Origin: Sialis fuliginosa
Lineage: Eukaryota; Arthropoda; Insecta; Megaloptera; Sialidae
Direction: 5' to 3'
DNA: 64,000 bases
Assembly: GCA_961205875.1 (NCBI GenBank)
Contig: OY540814.1
Coordinates: forward strand, 8,848,993-8,912,992
Shown here piece by piece: positions 59,839 to 64,000 of the stretch (its first letter is position 1; each line of letters opens with the position of its first letter). The position numbers and the translations under genes were made by a program. The notes beneath the pieces are model-generated. The model did no database searches, was not told the DNA's origin, and saw only the letters and a program-made list of their open reading frames with translations.

Positions 59839-62800
59839 TTATGGCATAAAAACTTGTATTTTTTGTCCAATTTGCGTTCGACATATTGGGCATTCTTGTA
59901 AACTCCTTGAACAAGGTTGGCACGAACACATGTGTCCACATGGAACAAATATCACTTGACACTGAAAATGTTAACAATTATTTTGGTAATTGTTCAAAAG
60001 TGGGACTTCAACTAAAAATGGGCTGAACATTTTATTAAAGCAATCTATCAACTCAAGAATAAAATTATTAAAAAAATATCTGCTATGAGAGCCATGGGAC
60101 TTTCTTATACGTAATCCTGACAGTGAACAGTGTATGTGATTCTTATTTTATTAAAATATATTTCTGACAAACTAATAAAAGATAGAATAAAATTAATGGG
60201 ACATAAACTATAGATAATATTATTCTCTACATTATGTATCAAATACAGATGTTTACTCTTGTCAGTTTTTGAATTATCTTTGAAATAAGAAAAAAATGTT
60301 TTAAATAAAAAATGTCGAGTATGTTATTATCTATGTATAATTTATTCCCCTTACATTTTTTTCCAACATTTATGATTTAGTCAGAATTTTTTTTTTTAAT
60401 AAACAATAATCCGCTGGAAATTCTTTAAAAAAGCACCCGGTATACGGGATTGCCTGACGGGCTCTCCTAATCAAATGCAGCACTTCACGCGTCAGATATA
60501 TATTTTTTTGCATAAGGGGGCATTATTCAACAAGATGGTATGCATATCTGACAGGCTGCTAAAAATTTGTTGACTCATTTTTTGTAACATCTTTGTATTG
60601 CTATAAATTAAAAACGCAGCAATGAAAATGTCAGATATACATATTTCTGTTTTTGTAATAATCAAATCATCCTAAATCTTAAATATTTGACGGGCTTGCT
60701 AAAAGTTTTTTTTTTGCATCATTTTTTTTTTTAATTCGCTCTAATACATTTAAACAGCACCGCAGGCGTCAGAAAACTATATTTCCTTGATCTGGAGAAC
60801 AAAAAGCATCTGTCTGTCAGATTTGCTATGAGTCACCCAAGTTCAAAAACTTGACAACTTTAACAACCTATCAAGGGTTAATGCAACATATTTTATGACT
60901 GACAATCTACTTTTCATGTATAACTACACTAAGTTAACAAATTTTGCGGGCTGCTATGATGCCAAAATTTTGGTTGCTGCCTCCCGATCTATAATCTTAA
61001 ATATAAAATTTCATCCTTCTACGACTTATTGAGTTACAGCGCTTACAGATCTACAGAAAATAGAATGGATTCAGAGGTCAAAATGGATAATTTTATCAAA
61101 ATCCGGATTTCGAAAAAAATCAGCTTAACAATACTTACTTATACATGAGTATAAGAAAGTAAAAAAATTACAAACAATTATACATTATATTTAATTAATT
61201 CAAGTGTAGCAAATTAAGCCAATATTAAAATTTATCACAAAGTGAAAATAATATTTACTTACTGAAGAGTCAAGGCAAATAACACAATCAATAGGAGGTG
61301 GTGCAGTGGGAGATGATGGTTCCGGAGGTGCACTTGGCCCCGATTCAGGTAATCGAGTAGATTGAAGATACTCATGTATAGCTGCTAATAATTTCTCTCT
61401 TTCTTCTAAATCATCTACTCCTGCCTCTATTAGATGCGAATCGTTTACTTGGGCTAAACATTCTATAAATTATAATAATATAATAAATGGCTGAGTTTTG
61501 TGTCCATAGTCACTAAAAATACAAACCTTTAGAATGACCTATTGTCGCTAATAATGGTATACAATGTAATACACTATGTTGTAATAAAGAAAGAACTAAA
61601 CTGGGATCCATATGGGCCGTACGTTTTGCAACATCCGGCCTTTTTTGTAACAACGTCTGGTACTGTTGTAACCATGACCTATCAGGTAAATGTTCATCTT
61701 GTGCTTCTTTTAACAACTGAAGTCGTCTAGCTTCCTGCTGCGCTTTTAAATTTGCAAATTGTGTGCTTTCACGTGATTCTTGTTCGGCTAATAATGTGTG
61801 TAGATCATTTTTCGTTATTAAGAGTTTATTAATTGAAGCTTCAGAACTTTGTTCTTCTATAAAAAATATTTAAATTTAATTTTATTCTATAATGATATAA
61901 TCATATATTAAACATACTAGTATGTTTAATATATGATATAATATACATTCGGCGTTTCCTGGAGTTCTTTATCACAAAAACTCCAGTAATTTTTTATTGA
62001 GTGTATACTAAATGTCAACGTTTAATCAGTGGCGTTGCTAGAGGGGGGGGGGGGGGGGTCCACCACGGGTGACACTCTCAAAGAGTTGACACATGTTAAA
62101 AAATAATGCATATTTATCTACTTTCTTGGTTATTTAAATCTTCCAAAGGGGTAAAATGTGTAAGAAATTGACCCAATCGACTTTTTTTTGGTCATTAAAA
62201 GTCTATAAAGGGGTGATAATCATCTAATTTATTTAAATATTTTTTCTTTCATTAAAAATTCACAGGGAGTGACACCCACTCAATGTGCAAAAAATAGAAC
62301 ATATTGATTGGGGGGGGGGGGGCACTCCCGAATTTTGCCCCAGATGTGCCTCCCCTTAGCGATACCACTGCCCTTAATCAGATACAATGAAAACATTTGT
62401 GTGACCGTACGTATAGGTGGATTAAAGGTTAATATTCAAGCTGATAGATATTATATATTTATATAAAACACTAGTGCCTGGTATTATCAACTAATTTAAA
62501 GCTCCTTTAGCGCTAAATGCTCCTTTAACCTAAATTTTGTATATTCCAAATGTGATTTAAACAATATTTAGGCTCAATGAAAAATGTACATACTCGTAAT
62601 ATGCGTTGTAAAAACATAGTGCAGAAAATTAAAAATCCATTTAGTTAAATGTATTATGCTTGGTTCTGTTAATAATATGACAGTTAGTTAAAGGAGCATT
62701 TAGTTAAACTTAATAGTACCAGGCGAAAGTCTGTCTGTCTGTCCATTAGTGTGCTTATCACTCGAGAACCACTTATCTGATTTACGTGTTTTTTTTAAAT

Positions 62801-63478
62801 TCATAGATAATGTTCTCTCCCCAGGTTTTAGTATGTATTTTGATACACATTAGGTAACATAAGGAATAAGCAGTGACGATAATAGTAAATTAAGTCGGAA
62901 AAAGTCTTAAAAATCTCGGCTCCTATGCAAGATACCCGTACCCCTGTGGTATTTTTCCTGCTGGATCTAATGAAACTAATTACAACCCTTTATACGTGAC
63001 AGGGGGTGAAATATTAACTCCTGTGCGAAGCCGGGGCAGGTCATCTAGTCTTTTATAAAAGAAACTAGCTAAAATTGCATTTTCTTTAAAAAAATTTGAC
63101 TATTTACTACTATTCTGTAATGTCGATTACATTAATTTAATATTGCATATTATTTACATACTTAAATTTTTTTAAATTATTATTAATTTAAATAAATTTA
63201 TTTTTTTGTCTAACCTTCATGTAGCTGCTTAATTAATTTATTTCGGTCTGATTCTCTTTCTTTTTGAACACGTGCAAGTACATTATCGAATTTATTAACT
63301 TCTACAGCTAAATCCGTGAGTAACTACAACAAAAACATATACAGAAATAATAATCACAAAAACATTGTTCACATACTTTTTGTTTATCCTGTCTAATTGC
63401 GTTTTGCAGTTCAATTTCTTTACTTTGAAGCATTTCATTATATTTTTCAATTTCTATTAATTCTTGACGTCTTTGATC
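59839..63478 (-). CDS. LRSAM1: E3 ubiquitin ligase LRSAM1, C-terminal part (5' part outside window)
   Basis: RING ubiquitin ligase acting in endosomal sorting (TSG101) and removal of intracellular bacteria. Five C-terminal exons are visible: 63478-63377, 63323-63215, 61856-61527, 61462-61263 and 59961-59839, together 864 nt (287 aa). The leucine-rich repeats are expected beyond 64,000 (human protein is 723 aa). In order: a long charged coiled coil (about 1-110 of this part); a SAM-like helical domain around WLQQYQTLLQKRPDVAKR to HLIEAGVDDLEEREKLLAAI; a proline linker with GPSAPPEP and SPTAPPP, i.e. PSAP and PTAP late-domain motifs that in LRSAM1 bind TSG101; and a C3HC4 RING, CVICLDSS / CQVIFVPCGHMCSCQPC / CPICRTQI, close to the stop. 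Junction phases all match. The large intron 61,857-63,214 and the last intron 59,962-61,262 are filled with transposon relics. Confidence 0.95.
60076..61160. mobile_element. About 1-kb DNA element in the last LRSAM1 intron
   Basis: CTTTCTTATACGTAAT near the left edge (60,100) is inverted at the right edge as GAGTATAAGAAAG (ending 61,159). Blocks match 12,405-12,945. Inside, GACGGGCT-type phrases repeat (GCCTGACGGGCTCTCC, TGACGGGCTTGC, TGACAGGCTGC), and at 60,410-60,445 is a fragment of the fold-back family of 1,277-2,078 (AATAATCCGCTGG to CCCGGTATA). No transposase frame was recognised. Confidence 0.55.
62027..62370. mobile_element. 344-bp hAT-type MITE with G-run subterminal tracts
   Basis: The ends CAGTGGCGTTGCTAGAGG and CCTTAGCGATACCACTG are inverted. 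The flanks CGTTTAAT and CCCTTAAT agree at 6 of 8 positions. Poly-G tracts lie at about 62,041-62,058 and 62,311-62,322. It lies in the LRSAM1 intron. A solo end is at 4,200-4,260. Confidence 0.78.
62725..63048 (+). repeat. RTE-type LINE tail or derived short repeat
   Basis: It begins with (CTGT)n, then ACTCGAGAACCACTTATCTG, and ends GTGCGAAGCCGGGGCAGG before TCATCTAGT. This closing phrase is the common tail of insect RTE-like elements and their short derivatives. No reverse transcriptase is present. Intronic to LRSAM1. Confidence 0.55.
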
Positions 63479-63643
63479 CTGTAAAATGAAGTTTTCATAA
63501 CAAAAGCATTCATACGTCTTTAATTATTTTCGTTACTTATATGTACATAATATTTACAACTGTACAATAATGGTATGAAATTTCATAAAACATGGTTCCT
63601 CAAGCGCTTTTCTGTGTTGAGTTAGTTTAATTTGTTAATTGAT

Positions 63644-64000
63644 CAGGGCCGTAACTACCAGTAACTAGAGGCCCTGGGGCAGCAACTGATCGAGGGGCCC
63701 CTTATAAAATTTTTTTTGAACAATTTTCAAATTTTAATTATTGATATTTATGGTAAACAATTAAAATTACACCAGTAAATAAATTTTTTAATAAAAACAA
63801 ACAATAATTTCTCATCGAGCTGCATAAAAATCGATTATAGTGGAGTCATATTAGCGAAAATTTTTGTATCTTGTTGAAAAAACTACCATTTTTACGGTTT
63901 TTTTTGTACGTTTTTTTTAAATTGAATTTTCTTTGTTATGAATTTCCCTTATAAAACTAAATATTTAAAAAAAATTATAATTTTATTACATAACCTAAAA
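63644..64000. mobile_element. Start of a MITE running toward the window edge
   Basis: CAGGGCCGTAACTACCAG at 63,644 belongs to the family of 29,411-29,514, followed by GGGGCCCCTTATAAAA and AT-rich filler. The right end is not seen; the element may continue beyond 64,000. The DNA is LRSAM1 intron. Confidence 0.55.

Noticed and set aside
1-64000. A defence island, gene cluster pathway or capsid-bearing element
   Set aside because: No reverse transcriptase, integrase, capsid-like or clustered pathway genes were recognised; the genes are ordinary conserved animal genes and the rest is spacer and small DNA elements.

Overview
This window is AT-rich insect nuclear DNA. Genes have short exons with GT-AG introns, and the spaces between them are full of small DNA-transposon derivatives. 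No rRNA, tRNA, CRISPR array, operon or ribosome-binding site was recognised. Base composition, gene structure and the many hAT-type miniature elements suggest a hemipteran, perhaps aphid-like, but nothing here fixes the species.

From 1 to about 17.2 kb I find no convincing protein gene, only AT-rich spacer, fold-back and miniature elements and a few GC-rich islands. From 17.4 to 20.5 kb (minus strand) lies a complete seven-exon gene for a MAP3K12/13 (DLK, wallenda) kinase. Phase-compatible alternative first exons at 26.4 kb and, more weakly, 24.1 kb, plus a probable non-coding leader exon at 32.1 kb, suggest a locus of about 15 kb with several promoters. From 32.5 to 46.3 kb the window is mostly spacer and transposon relics, including a 1.1-kb almost perfect palindrome at 41.7-42.8 kb and one hAT-like element nested in another at 43.2-44.2 kb.

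From 46.5 kb to the right edge the window is gene-dense: PRPF31 (minus), ABAT (minus, with a dead Tc1 copy and a hAT-like MITE in its introns), NAPG/gamma-SNAP (minus), POLE3/CHRAC14 (plus, head-to-head with NAPG) and the 3' part of LRSAM1 (minus, convergent with POLE3, its 5' part lying beyond 64,000). Exon boundaries were set by hand from GT/AG sites, reading phase and family alignment from memory. In all five complete genes the summed exon lengths are exact multiples of three and close to expected family lengths (DLK is short).

The genes are unrelated housekeeping and neuronal functions: axonal stress kinase, tri-snRNP splicing factor, GABA breakdown, SNARE recycling, replication and chromatin histone-fold protein, and ubiquitin ligase. 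They are neighbours rather than a pathway. I found no convincing undescribed biological system. The most interesting items are the possible multi-promoter structure of the DLK gene, the young 1.1-kb palindrome that could make long hairpin RNA, an overlapping two-way poly(A) signal between POLE3 and LRSAM1, and a few GC-rich islands that may be unassigned exons or promoters.
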